From assembly GCA_904393835.1 (NCBI GenBank), contig CAJFNC010000012.1:45557-109556 (forward strand): a DNA stretch of 64,000 bases, written 5' to 3'. The stretch is from an uncultured Ruminococcus sp. GTDB taxonomy: Bacteria; Bacillota; Clostridia; Oscillospirales; Acutalibacteraceae. The notes under the pieces were generated by a model. The model had not been told where the DNA came from, made no database searches, and saw nothing but the letters and a program-made list of their open reading frames with translations. This document shows positions 47,041 through 56,595 of the stretch, in pieces (position 1 is the first letter of the stretch; each line of letters opens with the position of its first letter). The position numbers and the translations under genes are program-made.

Positions 47041-47610
47041 TTAACATACAACTCCTTCCAAAATATCCTGCGTAGCAATGTTTGACTCCCTTTGCAGATA
47101 TTTCATATTCCTAAGCGCATATTCGTGAGCCTTTCGCGAAGAACCCGTAACGCTGTCGGTAACCACGTAAAAATGGTAATTGCTTTGATGAGCGTCAACT
47201 GCCGTAAATCTTACACAAACATCGGTAAGACCGCCTATCAGAAAAACGGTGTCAACCTTTAGACACTGTAAAAGCAGGTCAAGGTCTGTGCCGATAAACG
47301 CACTGTATCTTCTTTTTGTAATAAGATAGTCGTTACCTTCGGGTTTTGTAAGATGATGGTAATTTTCTGCGTTCGTACCCTCAAGACAGTGAACCCCCTC
47401 AACGCCGTCGAGCTCACGTCCGAAATCTGACATATCCGCACGGTGAACCTCTCTTATTTGAATAACAGGCAGTTTGTGGTCACGGAAAAATTTAATAATT
47501 TTAGGAGCGTTTTCGTAAGTAGTTGAGCCGCCCATAACGGGAATATTGTCGTTTTCGCTGTCCTCTTGAATATCTATTACAAGAAGAGCGCTGTTCTTTG
47601 AAATTTTCAT
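47041..47610 (-). CDS. isochorismatase-family cysteine hydrolase (paralog of 46467..47039)
   Basis: ALLVIDIQEDSEN, LITKRRYSAFIGTDLDLLL, LIGGLTDVCVRFTAVDAH. Confidence 0.9.
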   Translation of the reverse strand: MKISKNSALLVIDIQEDSENDNIPVMGGSTTYENAPKIIKFFRDHKLPVIQIREVHRADMSDFGRELDGVEGVHCLEGTNAENYHHLTKPEGNDYLITKRRYSAFIGTDLDLLLQCLKVDTVFLIGGLTDVCVRFTAVDAHQSNYHFYVVTDSVTGSSRKAHEYALRNMKYLQRESNIATQDILEGVVC

Positions 47611-47642
47611 ATTATTGTATCCTTTCTATGTGCTGAACAAAG

Positions 47643-48992
47643 CTATGCGCTGATTGACAATTTATGCAACCACCGCTTTGAACGATAGCGTTTTGTGCCG
47701 ATAATAAATTTGTAAATTTCGACAAAAACAAACGCACAGTAAACAATCAAAATCGGCAAGCCGAGTATCTGGCCAAACAAGAATGTAATCGGCATACCTA
47801 TCATCCATATACCTCCCATGTCAATAAGAAGTACAAATCTTACGTCGCCGCCGCTGCGAAACAGTCCCTCGGTATTCATTGAATTGTAGCAGTTGAGCGG
47901 AAGCAAAATTGACAATACAACAAGGCACTGAGCCAAATATGTTCCGGTAGTTGTACCCGAAAGCTGATACAATGCGACAATGGGATGAATAATACAAAGC
48001 ATTATTACACCTGTAACCGCACCCAAGCAAATTGCGATGCGGTGAAAACGTTTGCAGAAAACAAACATCTCACCCATATTGTTCTTGCCGATTTCGTTAC
48101 CTATAATAACGGCAGCCGAGCTTGCAAGACTGAGGCTGAAGGTCTGGGTCATTGTCTGAATTGTATTTACAATGCTCATTGCAGCGAGTTCGTCTGTGCC
48201 CATATGACCGTAAATTATAAAGTAAAGCGTAGTGCCTACACCCCACAAAAATTCGTTTCCGGCAAGCGGCAGCGCTTTTTTTATAAACGTCACAAAGTTA
48301 GTTTTATTAAACGAGAACATAACTTTCGGCGATGAAAAAGCCTTGTTTTTTGTAGCAATTAGATAAACCACAAGAACACCCAGTTCTACCGCTCTTGTTA
48401 TTACAGTTCCGACTGCCGCGCCGACTACACCGAGTTCAGGCATTCCGAAATTGCCGAATATAAACAAATAGTTTGCAATTATATTCATAATAACCGAAAG
48501 CGATGATGAACACAAAATGATTTTTACGTTTGCCGTTCCTCTGAGCAAATAGTTTATCGGATAAATAAAACTAAGCAATAGGTATGAAGCCGATATTGTT
48601 CTTAAATATCCTACGCCGCTTTCAATAACCGAAACGTCGTCGGTAAACAGAGACAAACATTGCTGCGGAAAAAGCGCTGTCGCTATTGTTACAATAATGC
48701 CGAGTGAAATTGTTACGGAACACGTCATACCCATAATTTTTCGGATACCGTCTATTTCACGTCTGCCCCAGTATTGAGATACAAACATTACACATGCGCA
48801 ACACGTACCGTACAACACAAGATAATAAAGCGAATAAATTTTGTTTGCCGCTCCTACGGCAGCAATTTCCGCAACACCGAGCTCGCCGACCATAATCTGG
48901 TCAATAAAATTAACGCACGATGTAAACAGAGATTGCACCATAAGAGGAATTACCGTAAAAAGAGTGAGTTTGTAAAATTGTTTCTTTTCCAT
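47643..48992 (-). CDS. MATE family efflux transporter
   Basis: IPLMVQSLFTSCVNFIDQIMVGELGVAEIAAVGAANKI; 12 TM helices. Confidence 0.93.
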   Translation of the reverse strand: MEKKQFYKLTLFTVIPLMVQSLFTSCVNFIDQIMVGELGVAEIAAVGAANKIYSLYYLVLYGTCCACVMFVSQYWGRREIDGIRKIMGMTCSVTISLGIIVTIATALFPQQCLSLFTDDVSVIESGVGYLRTISASYLLLSFIYPINYLLRGTANVKIILCSSSLSVIMNIIANYLFIFGNFGMPELGVVGAAVGTVITRAVELGVLVVYLIATKNKAFSSPKVMFSFNKTNFVTFIKKALPLAGNEFLWGVGTTLYFIIYGHMGTDELAAMSIVNTIQTMTQTFSLSLASSAAVIIGNEIGKNNMGEMFVFCKRFHRIAICLGAVTGVIMLCIIHPIVALYQLSGTTTGTYLAQCLVVLSILLPLNCYNSMNTEGLFRSGGDVRFVLLIDMGGIWMIGMPITFLFGQILGLPILIVYCAFVFVEIYKFIIGTKRYRSKRWLHKLSISA

Positions 48993-48993
48993 A

Positions 48994-50094
48994 TTACTCT
49001 GCGGAGGACATCAAGCTACCTGCTGCAAGTTTCACCTCCGACCAAACCTGATCATAAACAAGTGAAGCTGAACCGATATTTTCCATATAGTGCGCATTTT
49101 TGTATGCAGAATCATCGGGGTATGCAATTGACAGTAATTTATCGGATATACCTGCTTCTTTCGCCATTTTTTCAACGTCAGTATTTACATATCCGTAACC
49201 CCAGTTGGTATCGTCACCGTTACGCGTCATATATTCTGTACTTATAACAGCATTTATAAATTTATATGCCGCATCCATATTTGCGCCCTTAGGAATTACA
49301 TAGCTGTCCATATACATATGCTCGCCTTCCGACGGTACTACAAATTCAAAGTTATCCATTTCTTTTGCCGCCTTGTATTCATTACCTGTTGCGCAAACAA
49401 TTACACTTGCTTCGCCGTTTAATATGAGCTTATGACCCGTGCTTGTAAAAGCATGAATATTCGGAATGAGTTCCTTAAGCTTTTCACCCGCAGCCTCGAT
49501 TTGTTTTTCATCGGTTGCGTTAAAGTCATTGCCGTTTACAAGGTTGCAGATGGAAAGCGCCATTCTTTCATCATCGACAAATGCAATACTGTCTTTTAAG
49601 TCCGACTGCCACAAGTCTGCATAAGAAGTGATTTTTGCGTCCGTCTTGTCGCGGTTAATCAAAATTCCTATTCCGCCGCCCGAATACGGAACTGACCATT
49701 TATTATCGGGGTCGTATGATGGACTTAAATATCCCTTTCCTATCTTACTGTAATTCGAAATTTTTGAAGTATCGATTTCCTCAAGTTCTCCCTGCTCTAC
49801 GAGCGCAGTGATAATATAATCGGAGCACATTGCAACGTCATACTGAGTACTGTTTGACATTACCTTTGTCTGCATTTCCTCAAGTGAAGAAAAAGAGGTG
49901 TAGTTGATTTTGTAACCCGAAAGCTCTTCAAGCTTTTGAATAGCTTCGTCTTCAATGCCCGACCATGCAAGCAGGTTGAGTGTTTTGGAATCGCTGTTAT
50001 TTGATTCTGAGCCGCCGCATCCGGCAAAACCCATAAGCATTGTTGATGCCAATGCACACCCCAATAATCCTTTGAATAATGCTTTCACTTTCAT
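48994..50094 (-). CDS. potD: spermidine/putrescine-type ABC transporter substrate-binding lipoprotein
   Basis: Lipobox MGFAGC; LNLLAWSGIEDEAIQKLEELSGYKINYTSFSSLEEMQTKV. Confidence 0.88.
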   Translation of the reverse strand: MKVKALFKGLLGCALASTMLMGFAGCGGSESNNSDSKTLNLLAWSGIEDEAIQKLEELSGYKINYTSFSSLEEMQTKVMSNSTQYDVAMCSDYIITALVEQGELEEIDTSKISNYSKIGKGYLSPSYDPDNKWSVPYSGGGIGILINRDKTDAKITSYADLWQSDLKDSIAFVDDERMALSICNLVNGNDFNATDEKQIEAAGEKLKELIPNIHAFTSTGHKLILNGEASVIVCATGNEYKAAKEMDNFEFVVPSEGEHMYMDSYVIPKGANMDAAYKFINAVISTEYMTRNGDDTNWGYGYVNTDVEKMAKEAGISDKLLSIAYPDDSAYKNAHYMENIGSASLVYDQVWSEVKLAAGSLMSSAE

Positions 50095-50187
50095 AAATAT
50101 TACCTCTCTTCATAAAATTTTTAAACTATAATCGGACAACAGCCTGTAACAGTTATTGCCGTATAGGTTTTATAACTTGTAAATTAC

Positions 50188-50976
50188 TCAGTTTGCGGTA
50201 TTTTTAGCCGCTTTGTTCTGAGCCATCTGCATAAGCACGCCGATAGCAACCGTTGCAGCAATCCACAGAGTGCTGAGCGCATTAAGCGTGGGCTTCATAC
50301 CTGTTCTCATTTGACCGAAAATGTACATCGAAAGCGTTTCATCCGACGGACCGGCAACAAAAAATGTTGTGAGCACATCCTCAAGTGAGAATGTAAACGC
50401 CAAAAGTCCGCCCGAGAGCATTGCCGGTACAATATTCGGCAAAATCACTTTAAAAATAGTCTGAAACTTTGTACAACCCAGGTCAAGCGCGGCTTCCTCA
50501 ATTGATTTATCAAATCCGTTCAGCGCTACTCGAATGGTATTGAACGTTACCGGTGCGCAAAATGTAACGTGAGAAATTATAATCGTTGCTTTGCTCAGCG
50601 GTATGTGCAAAAGTTCAAATATCATCAGCAGCGATACACCGAGGAGCATTGCGGGGACTATTGTAGGAATGTAAAAAAACGAATCAAGCGCCGCTTTTCC
50701 CCTGAAGTCAAGCTCGTGAAATCCGATTGCGGCAAATGCGCCGAGCAGTACTGAAATTACCGTACTGAAGCTTGAAACTATCAAGCTGTTTATTACTGCT
50801 TTACCTGCGTCGCTTGAAGCAAGCAGCTCTTCGTACCACTTTAGGGTAAAGCCGCTCCATCCCACATCGATTTCTGAATTGTTAAACGAGTATGCTATCA
50901 TTACTACTATCGGGGTGTACAGTAAAAACAGAAAGAACACAGCATACAAAAATGAACCGTAATGAACTTTTTTCAT
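50188..50976 (-). CDS. potC: ABC transporter permease, PotC type
   Basis: FLLYTPIVVMIAYSFNNSEIDVGWSGFTLKWYEELL; EEAALDLGCTKFQTIFKVILPNIVPAM. Confidence 0.92.
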   Translation of the reverse strand: MKKVHYGSFLYAVFFLFLLYTPIVVMIAYSFNNSEIDVGWSGFTLKWYEELLASSDAGKAVINSLIVSSFSTVISVLLGAFAAIGFHELDFRGKAALDSFFYIPTIVPAMLLGVSLLMIFELLHIPLSKATIIISHVTFCAPVTFNTIRVALNGFDKSIEEAALDLGCTKFQTIFKVILPNIVPAMLSGGLLAFTFSLEDVLTTFFVAGPSDETLSMYIFGQMRTGMKPTLNALSTLWIAATVAIGVLMQMAQNKAAKNTAN

Positions 50977-50977
50977 A

Positions 50978-51859
50978 TTACTGCACCTCCGTTCGCTTGC
51001 TGATTATGTTTTTGATAACAATAATCAACGTGCTGAAAAGCATAATTGCTACCGCAAGCGCTGCACCGAACGGCCAGTTTTTGGCAACGGAGAACTGGTT
51101 TGAAATAAGGTTGCCGATAATCATTGTCTTGCCGCCTCCGAGCGCGTCTGCAATATAGAAGTTAAACATTGCCGGTACAAATACCAGAATTACACCGCCC
51201 ATAATTCCCGGAATACTGAGCGGGAACACCACCTTAGTAAACAGTTGGAACGAAGAAGCGCCCAAATCTCTTGCCGCTTCAAAAACCGCAGGATCGATTT
51301 TTTGCAAAGATGTGTAAAGCGGCATAATCATCATCGGCAGTAAACTGTAAACAAATCCCATATATACTGCCGGGGTGTTGTACAAAATCTGCAACGGCTC
51401 TTTTATAATTCCCAAATTCATTAAAAAAGAATTTATAATACCGTTTTGTGAAGTTATGTTCATAATTGCGTAAATTCTCAAAAGAGAGTTTACCCAAAAC
51501 GGAATCATTATACCGATAATCATAAGGTTTTGAATTTTCTTTCTTGCCCTTGCCGCTATGTAAGCATACGGATATGCAATAACTACAACGAGTATAGTTG
51601 TAATAAACGCCATCTTTATGGTATTGAAGATGATACTTAGATACGTCGGTTTTAATAATGTTTCATATGATTTCAGAGAAAATTCATATACGACATTGCC
51701 AAATTGGTCAAGCGAGCAAAAACTTACAATGATAATATAAATAAACGGAAATACAAAGAACAAAAGCGTCCAAATTCCCATAGGACCTATTGTCATTGCA
51801 ACAGTGCTCCAAAAACCGGTTTTTTTCTTTTTGGCATTAGTGTTATCAAGCTTCCTCAT
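50978..51859 (-). CDS. potB: ABC transporter permease, PotB type
   Basis: IIVSFCSLDQFGNVVYEFSLKSYETLLKPTY; FEAARDLGASSFQLFTKVVFPLSIPGIM. Confidence 0.92.
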   Translation of the reverse strand: MRKLDNTNAKKKKTGFWSTVAMTIGPMGIWTLLFFVFPFIYIIIVSFCSLDQFGNVVYEFSLKSYETLLKPTYLSIIFNTIKMAFITTILVVVIAYPYAYIAARARKKIQNLMIIGIMIPFWVNSLLRIYAIMNITSQNGIINSFLMNLGIIKEPLQILYNTPAVYMGFVYSLLPMMIMPLYTSLQKIDPAVFEAARDLGASSFQLFTKVVFPLSIPGIMGGVILVFVPAMFNFYIADALGGGKTMIIGNLISNQFSVAKNWPFGAALAVAIMLFSTLIIVIKNIISKRTEVQ

Positions 51860-52961
51860 CAGTAGGTCCGCCTCCCTCATCGTGTACAATTACACAACGT
51901 TTTTTACTCCAGCAAATTTTAATTTTCTGTCCTCTTTCAAAATGTTCTCCCTTGCGGGTAAAACGCGAAATTTTAAACTGATGGCCGTCAGACGTATGAA
52001 GAATGTGGCGGCTGATGTTGCCGATATAAACTTCCTCGTCATAGATTGCTTCTATTGCGTTATATTTTTCAGTATTAAAATCGGAAATACAGTCTGCAAA
52101 ATGAACATTTTCAGGTCTTATTGAAAGATAAACATTGTACCCGGCTAAGTACTTTCTGGGGTTGTTGTAAACCTCCAGCACCTGACCCTGCCACTCGACC
52201 TTGCTTGTTTTATCCACAATATCGAGCATTTTGCATTTAAGCAAATTTGTTTCACCGATAAAGTCGGCAGCAAATTTTGTACACGGATATTCGTAAATTT
52301 CCTCAGCTGTACCGATTTGCTCAATATTGCCTTTGTTTACAATTGCAATTCTGTCTGAGATTGTCAAGGCCTCCTCCTGGTCGTGCGTTACATATATAAA
52401 TGTAATGCCAAGCTCCTTTTGCAGATGTTTGAGCTCTATCTGCATTTCTTTTCTCAGCTTCAGGTCGAGCGCTCCTAGTGGTTCGTCAAGAAGTAAAACC
52501 TTCGGCTCGTTTACAAGCGACCTCGCGATTGCCACTCTCTGTTTCTGACCGCCGCTTAACTGTGACGGCTTTTTGTCCATATGTTCTTCAAGCTTAATCA
52601 GCTTAATCATTCTGTCAACTTTTTCATTGATTACCTTTTTAGGAAGCTTTTTTATCTTTAAGCCGAAAGCTATGTTGTCGCGAATACTCAAATGCGGAAA
52701 CAACGCATAGTTTTGGAACACCGTGTTTACATCTCTCTTGTTGGGAGGGATGTTGTTGCACTCCTTGCCGTTAATTACAACGGTTCCCGCGGTTACATCC
52801 TCAAAACCGGCAATCATCCTTAGCGTAGTTGTTTTGCCGCATCCGGAAGGTCCGAGGAATGTCAAAAACTCACCTTCCCTGACGTCGAGGTTAATGCCGT
52901 TTACTACGGTTACATCGCCATACTGCTTTGTTACACCTCTGAGTTCTATCATATTTCCCAT
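51846..52961 (-). CDS. potA: spermidine/putrescine-type ABC transporter ATP-binding protein
   Basis: GPSGCGKTTTLRMIAGFED, LSGGQKQRVAIARSLVNEPKVLLLDEPLGALD, C-terminal TOBE-like region. Confidence 0.95.
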   Translation of the reverse strand: MGNMIELRGVTKQYGDVTVVNGINLDVREGEFLTFLGPSGCGKTTTLRMIAGFEDVTAGTVVINGKECNNIPPNKRDVNTVFQNYALFPHLSIRDNIAFGLKIKKLPKKVINEKVDRMIKLIKLEEHMDKKPSQLSGGQKQRVAIARSLVNEPKVLLLDEPLGALDLKLRKEMQIELKHLQKELGITFIYVTHDQEEALTISDRIAIVNKGNIEQIGTAEEIYEYPCTKFAADFIGETNLLKCKMLDIVDKTSKVEWQGQVLEVYNNPRKYLAGYNVYLSIRPENVHFADCISDFNTEKYNAIEAIYDEEVYIGNISRHILHTSDGHQFKISRFTRKGEHFERGQKIKICWSKKRCVIVHDEGGGPTDEEA

Positions 52962-52976
52962 AAAAACTCTTCCTTT

Positions 52977-53009
52977 CTATAACCAAAAAAGCACAAAGAG
53001 GAGTTCCAT
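52977..53009 (-). CDS. putative 10-aa uORF MELLFVLFWL inside the leader hairpin of potA
   Basis: GAGGAG-TTCTTT-ATG GAA CTC CTC TTT GTG CTT TTT TGG TTA TAG. Confidence 0.4.
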   Translation of the reverse strand: MELLFVLFWL

Positions 53010-53025
53010 AAAGAACTCCTCTTTG
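52994..53025 (-). terminator. 13-bp perfect hairpin plus T-run in the potA leader (possible attenuator)
   Basis: CAAAGAGGAGTTC-TTTATG-GAACTCCTCTTTG-TGCTTTTTT. Confidence 0.75.
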
Positions 53026-53083
53026 AGTAAGAATATGTTTATGTTCAACCTGTTTTTGTTGATGTTTTTAATTTGTTAACCTC

Positions 53084-53114
53084 ATTATATACCTTTGTGT
53101 AACACAAAGGTCAA
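53084..53114 (-). promoter_or_regulatory. MerR-type promoter/operator
   Basis: TTGACC-19 bp-TATAAT with perfect dyad ACCTTTGTG-TTA-CACAAAGGT (53091-53111) between the elements. Confidence 0.85.
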
Positions 53115-53146
53115 GCTTTATTTTAAAATTTTATATATTGCACAAA

Positions 53147-53995
53147 TTATAATTTTTTTATTGGGACTCTAAAGTCAAAAATGACTTCATTTAAATCATT
53201 TGTCAGTGAAATATCTATATTATCGCTTTCAATAACATCTCCGCAAATTTTATACTCATTATCTTTTAGCCATTGCAAAATCTTATAATGAGTATCTGAA
53301 TTATATTTAAAAAGTTTCCTGCCCGAACCGCACAGGTAAAGTCCCGACGGTGCTGTAAAATACGTGTATTTGCCGTCATCTTTTTTGCATAAATCGTACG
53401 GCAGCGCCGCCTTTCTGAGAAAAGATTTTGATTTTTCATCTGAGAATGAATTTTTCTCTATAAGCGAATATACATAATTTGTAGCAAAAATATAAATCCT
53501 GTCATTAAGATTACTCTTTAATTTTGTTACATCCAGCAAGTATTCCTTAAGTTGAATTTCGGGCTTAAAAGAATCTGTAACAATAAACTTCTCATCACCA
53601 AGCTCCTTAACTGTCCAGGCGTCGGGCTCAATGCTGTAATCATTATTTTTCATTTTTTTAATATTCTTTAGTTTTTCACGTATCGTTTTAAGCTGCATAC
53701 GTATTTTTGAATACTCCGACGACAGATCTTTTTCCTTTTGCTTTAAAAGCTCATACGATAAATCAAGTGTTCTGTTTTCAATAAAATACTGAATATCCGA
53801 CAACTTCATTCCCATATTTTTAAGCTCCAAAATCGTATCGATTTTTTCAATCGCAGATATGGAATAATAACGATAGTGCGTATCCGGATCAACATAGTCC
53901 GGCTTAAAAAGTCCTATTCTGTCATAATGGCGCAAGGTTTCGGATGAAACATTGAGTATTTTGCTTAGCTGAGTTATATTCAAATAATTTTTCAT
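53147..53995 (-). CDS. MerR family transcriptional regulator (BltR/BmrR-like, C-terminal effector domain)
   Basis: NITQLSKILNVSSETLRHYDRIGLFKPDYVDPDTHYRYYSISAIEKIDTILELKNMGMKLSDI. Confidence 0.92.
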   Translation of the reverse strand: MKNYLNITQLSKILNVSSETLRHYDRIGLFKPDYVDPDTHYRYYSISAIEKIDTILELKNMGMKLSDIQYFIENRTLDLSYELLKQKEKDLSSEYSKIRMQLKTIREKLKNIKKMKNNDYSIEPDAWTVKELGDEKFIVTDSFKPEIQLKEYLLDVTKLKSNLNDRIYIFATNYVYSLIEKNSFSDEKSKSFLRKAALPYDLCKKDDGKYTYFTAPSGLYLCGSGRKLFKYNSDTHYKILQWLKDNEYKICGDVIESDNIDISLTNDLNEVIFDFRVPIKKL

Positions 53996-54012
53996 AATAA
54001 CGCCTGCTTTTT

Positions 54013-54687
54013 CTATTTTACAGTACTGTTTTTGGTTTTATTTTTGACAATATCGTAGCTCTTTTTGATAAGCGAAAACAACTTTTCCTCACCTAAATCA
54101 CGGTTTAGCAAAACTGTTATCCAGTATTTTTTGTTCATGTGATAAGCGGGAAAAAATGTTTTGAAATCAATCAGGCTCTTAATTTCATCAGGGGCAAGTT
54201 TTAGGTTGATAACGTCAACCTTAACGTCGCTGTCACCTGTGATAAAGCGTTTCGGAATGTTCATCACAAGTCCGAACCACTTTCCCGAGTTTAAATTCAG
54301 CGTGACGTATTCGGGAGTTCTTTTCCACGGCGTGCGCGTGCAGGTATCGTCAAGCGACTTTACAAAATTCAGCACCGCCCCACGCAAACTTTTGCTCGTA
54401 AAGCAACGCTTTGCAATGTCATTTGCAATCTCCTCTGTTTTTCCACGCAGAGTTCCCACAAAATTACCGGTGCTGTCGGACAATTCAAAGGGTGTGTATT
54501 TTTCATTGGTGTCGCTATCAAAGACCGATACTGTAAACGCCGACTGCGACAGACAAAAAACTGCCGTCATCCCCGTTGTTTCAAGCTCTTTATGGAGCAA
54601 ATAGCAACTGCCGTTTTGCACAAAGCCGTAATCAAGTAAAGCTTTGGGATTAAAACTGAATTTTTCAAGCCAAAAACTTATGTCCAT
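54013..54687 (-). CDS. MmcQ/YjbR family protein
   Basis: TPWKRTPEYVTLNLNSGKWFGLVMNIPKRF...DVINLKLAPDEIKSLIDFKTFFPAYHMNKKYWITVLLN. Confidence 0.85.
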   Translation of the reverse strand: MDISFWLEKFSFNPKALLDYGFVQNGSCYLLHKELETTGMTAVFCLSQSAFTVSVFDSDTNEKYTPFELSDSTGNFVGTLRGKTEEIANDIAKRCFTSKSLRGAVLNFVKSLDDTCTRTPWKRTPEYVTLNLNSGKWFGLVMNIPKRFITGDSDVKVDVINLKLAPDEIKSLIDFKTFFPAYHMNKKYWITVLLNRDLGEEKLFSLIKKSYDIVKNKTKNSTVK

Positions 54688-54904
54688 AAAATCACCCCTT
54701 TCATTATATCACGCAGACCTTAAACATTCAATTAAAGCGGCAGCAAGGGACATTCGTCAAAATATATTTAATTATTTGCAAAAATTGTCAGATAAATTTT
54801 AGCCAAAGGCGGAAAAAAGCGGAATAAACCGCCGCGAAAATCACAAAATATTAACGCAATTTAATTGCTTTTAATTACAAATTACAGCGAGGGAGATTTT
54901 AGAT

Positions 54905-55447
54905 ATGAAAGCAACAGGAATAGTACGGCGCATTGACGACCTTGGCAGAGTAGTAATTCCAAAGGAAATTCGCCGAACCCTGAGAATACGAGAGGGCGAC
55001 CCACTTGAAATATACACGGCAACCGACGGTGAAGTTATTTTTAAAAAATATTCACCTGTGGGCGAGATGTCAGACTTTGCATCGCAATATGCCGATGTGA
55101 TTGCGCGCATAAGCTCAATGCCTACGATTATATGTGACAAAGACCACGTCATAGCGGCGTCAGGTGTTTCAAAAAGAGAATTTTTGGAACGGCGGGTAAG
55201 CACCGTGCTTGAAAATTATATGGAAAACCGCAAAAGCTATGCGGCGACCAACCAAACCCAAAACGATGTTCAGCCGATAGAGGGCATCGAAAACAGCGCT
55301 GCGGTAATATATCCGATTATAGCGGCGGGCGATGTAACGGGAGCAGTGATAATGCTTTCGGGCGACAGCATAAAAGTGCCGACAAACACGGAAATAAAGC
55401 TTGCTCAGTCGGCGGCGGCATTTTTGGGAAAACAAATGGAAGAATAG
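54905..55447 (+). CDS. spoVT: AbrB-type stage V sporulation regulator T
   Basis: MKATGIVRRIDDLGRVVIPKEIRRTLRIREGDPLEIYTATDGEVIFKKYSPVGEMSDFA plus GAF-like C-terminal half. Confidence 0.92.
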   Translation: MKATGIVRRIDDLGRVVIPKEIRRTLRIREGDPLEIYTATDGEVIFKKYSPVGEMSDFASQYADVIARISSMPTIICDKDHVIAASGVSKREFLERRVSTVLENYMENRKSYAATNQTQNDVQPIEGIENSAAVIYPIIAAGDVTGAVIMLSGDSIKVPTNTEIKLAQSAAAFLGKQMEE

Positions 55448-55453
55448 ACAAAA

Positions 55454-55485
55454 GCGGAAAAGAGCAACTCTTTTCCGCCTTGTTT
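55454..55485 (+). terminator. terminator after spoVT
   Basis: GCGGAAAAGAG-CAA-CTCTTTTCCGC then CTTGTTTTTATTTT. Confidence 0.8.
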
Positions 55486-55490
55486 TTATT

Positions 55491-56525
55491 TTAATATGCC
55501 GCAAGCAATGGAGATAATCCGCCTTTGCCCTCAAAATTACCCGCGGCGGCTTTATCTGCCTCCGCCATATATGCAATGGCTGCTCCGCAGCCCATAATTA
55601 CACAGTCCTGAGGCGTCTTGTGCACCCTGACTTTGATTTTTGTTTCCTCGCTTATAAGCTTTGCAAGGCCGGTGAGCTTTGCAAGACCGCCGGTCAGAAT
55701 AATTCCGTCACTGTATATGTCACCGATGAGCTCGGGCGGCGTTTGCTCAAGAACGTCCTTTATCGCACCCACAATTCCCATTGCAGTTTCTTCAACAGCC
55801 TGTTTTATGTCGGCATATCCCACCTCAACAAACTTAGGCATACCTGTCACGGCGTCTCTGCCCTTTACCTTAAATGTTTTTTCCTCTTTGGGGATTTTGA
55901 CGCAGCCGACCTCTATTTTACAGCTTTCCGCCATATTTGTTCCGATAATCAGATTATACTTTTTGCGTATATACCTGACAATATCATCGTCCATTTCGCT
56001 GCCGGCACGCTTGACGCTTTTTGAAACGGAAATTCCGCCCAGCGACATTACCGCAATATCGGCAGTGCCGCTGCCGATGTCGGCTACCATAACGCCGTGC
56101 GGCGTTGAAATATCGACTCCGCAACCGAGCGCGGCAGCTTTTGGACTTTCAATAAGATAAACTTTTCTTACGCCGAAGGAACTTACCGCATTTACTACGG
56201 CACGCTTTTCAACCTCTGTCACGTCGCAGGGAATCGCCGTTACAACCCTGGGCATAACCACCTTTACGCTGCAAACCTCTTTTAAAAGAATTGACACCAT
56301 ATCTTCCACAAGCTCCGACTGAGCAATTACACCGCTGTCAAGAGGGTGAACCGCACGGATACCCACGGGGGTTTTTCCTATCATACGATACGCTTCGTCC
56401 CCGACGGCATAAATTTCGTTGGTGTCAACATCGTATGTGATGACGCTGGCTTCGTCGAGCACCTTGCCTTTGTTCTGTATAAAAACTCGTGTTCTGTCCG
56501 AACCGAGGTCAATTGCTATATCCAT
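55491..56525 (-). CDS. MreB/Mbl-family rod shape-determining actin-like protein
   Basis: MDIAIDLGSDRTRVFIQNKGKVLDEASVI; GVMVADIGSGTADIAVMSLGG; GIILTGGLAKLTGLA. Confidence 0.92.
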   Translation of the reverse strand: MDIAIDLGSDRTRVFIQNKGKVLDEASVITYDVDTNEIYAVGDEAYRMIGKTPVGIRAVHPLDSGVIAQSELVEDMVSILLKEVCSVKVVMPRVVTAIPCDVTEVEKRAVVNAVSSFGVRKVYLIESPKAAALGCGVDISTPHGVMVADIGSGTADIAVMSLGGISVSKSVKRAGSEMDDDIVRYIRKKYNLIIGTNMAESCKIEVGCVKIPKEEKTFKVKGRDAVTGMPKFVEVGYADIKQAVEETAMGIVGAIKDVLEQTPPELIGDIYSDGIILTGGLAKLTGLAKLISEETKIKVRVHKTPQDCVIMGCGAAIAYMAEADKAAAGNFEGKGGLSPLLAAY

Positions 56526-56595
56526 TTTCATCTCTCCGTAAAGCAGAAATTTTGTAATAATTATAGTATATGTTTTTGTTAAATTCAAGCGAATT

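Noticed and set aside
55618-56160. 180-aa plus-strand ORF (MCTLTLIFVSSLISFARPVS...)
   Set aside because: Antisense to the clear MreB-like gene, low-complexity composition, no RBS support.
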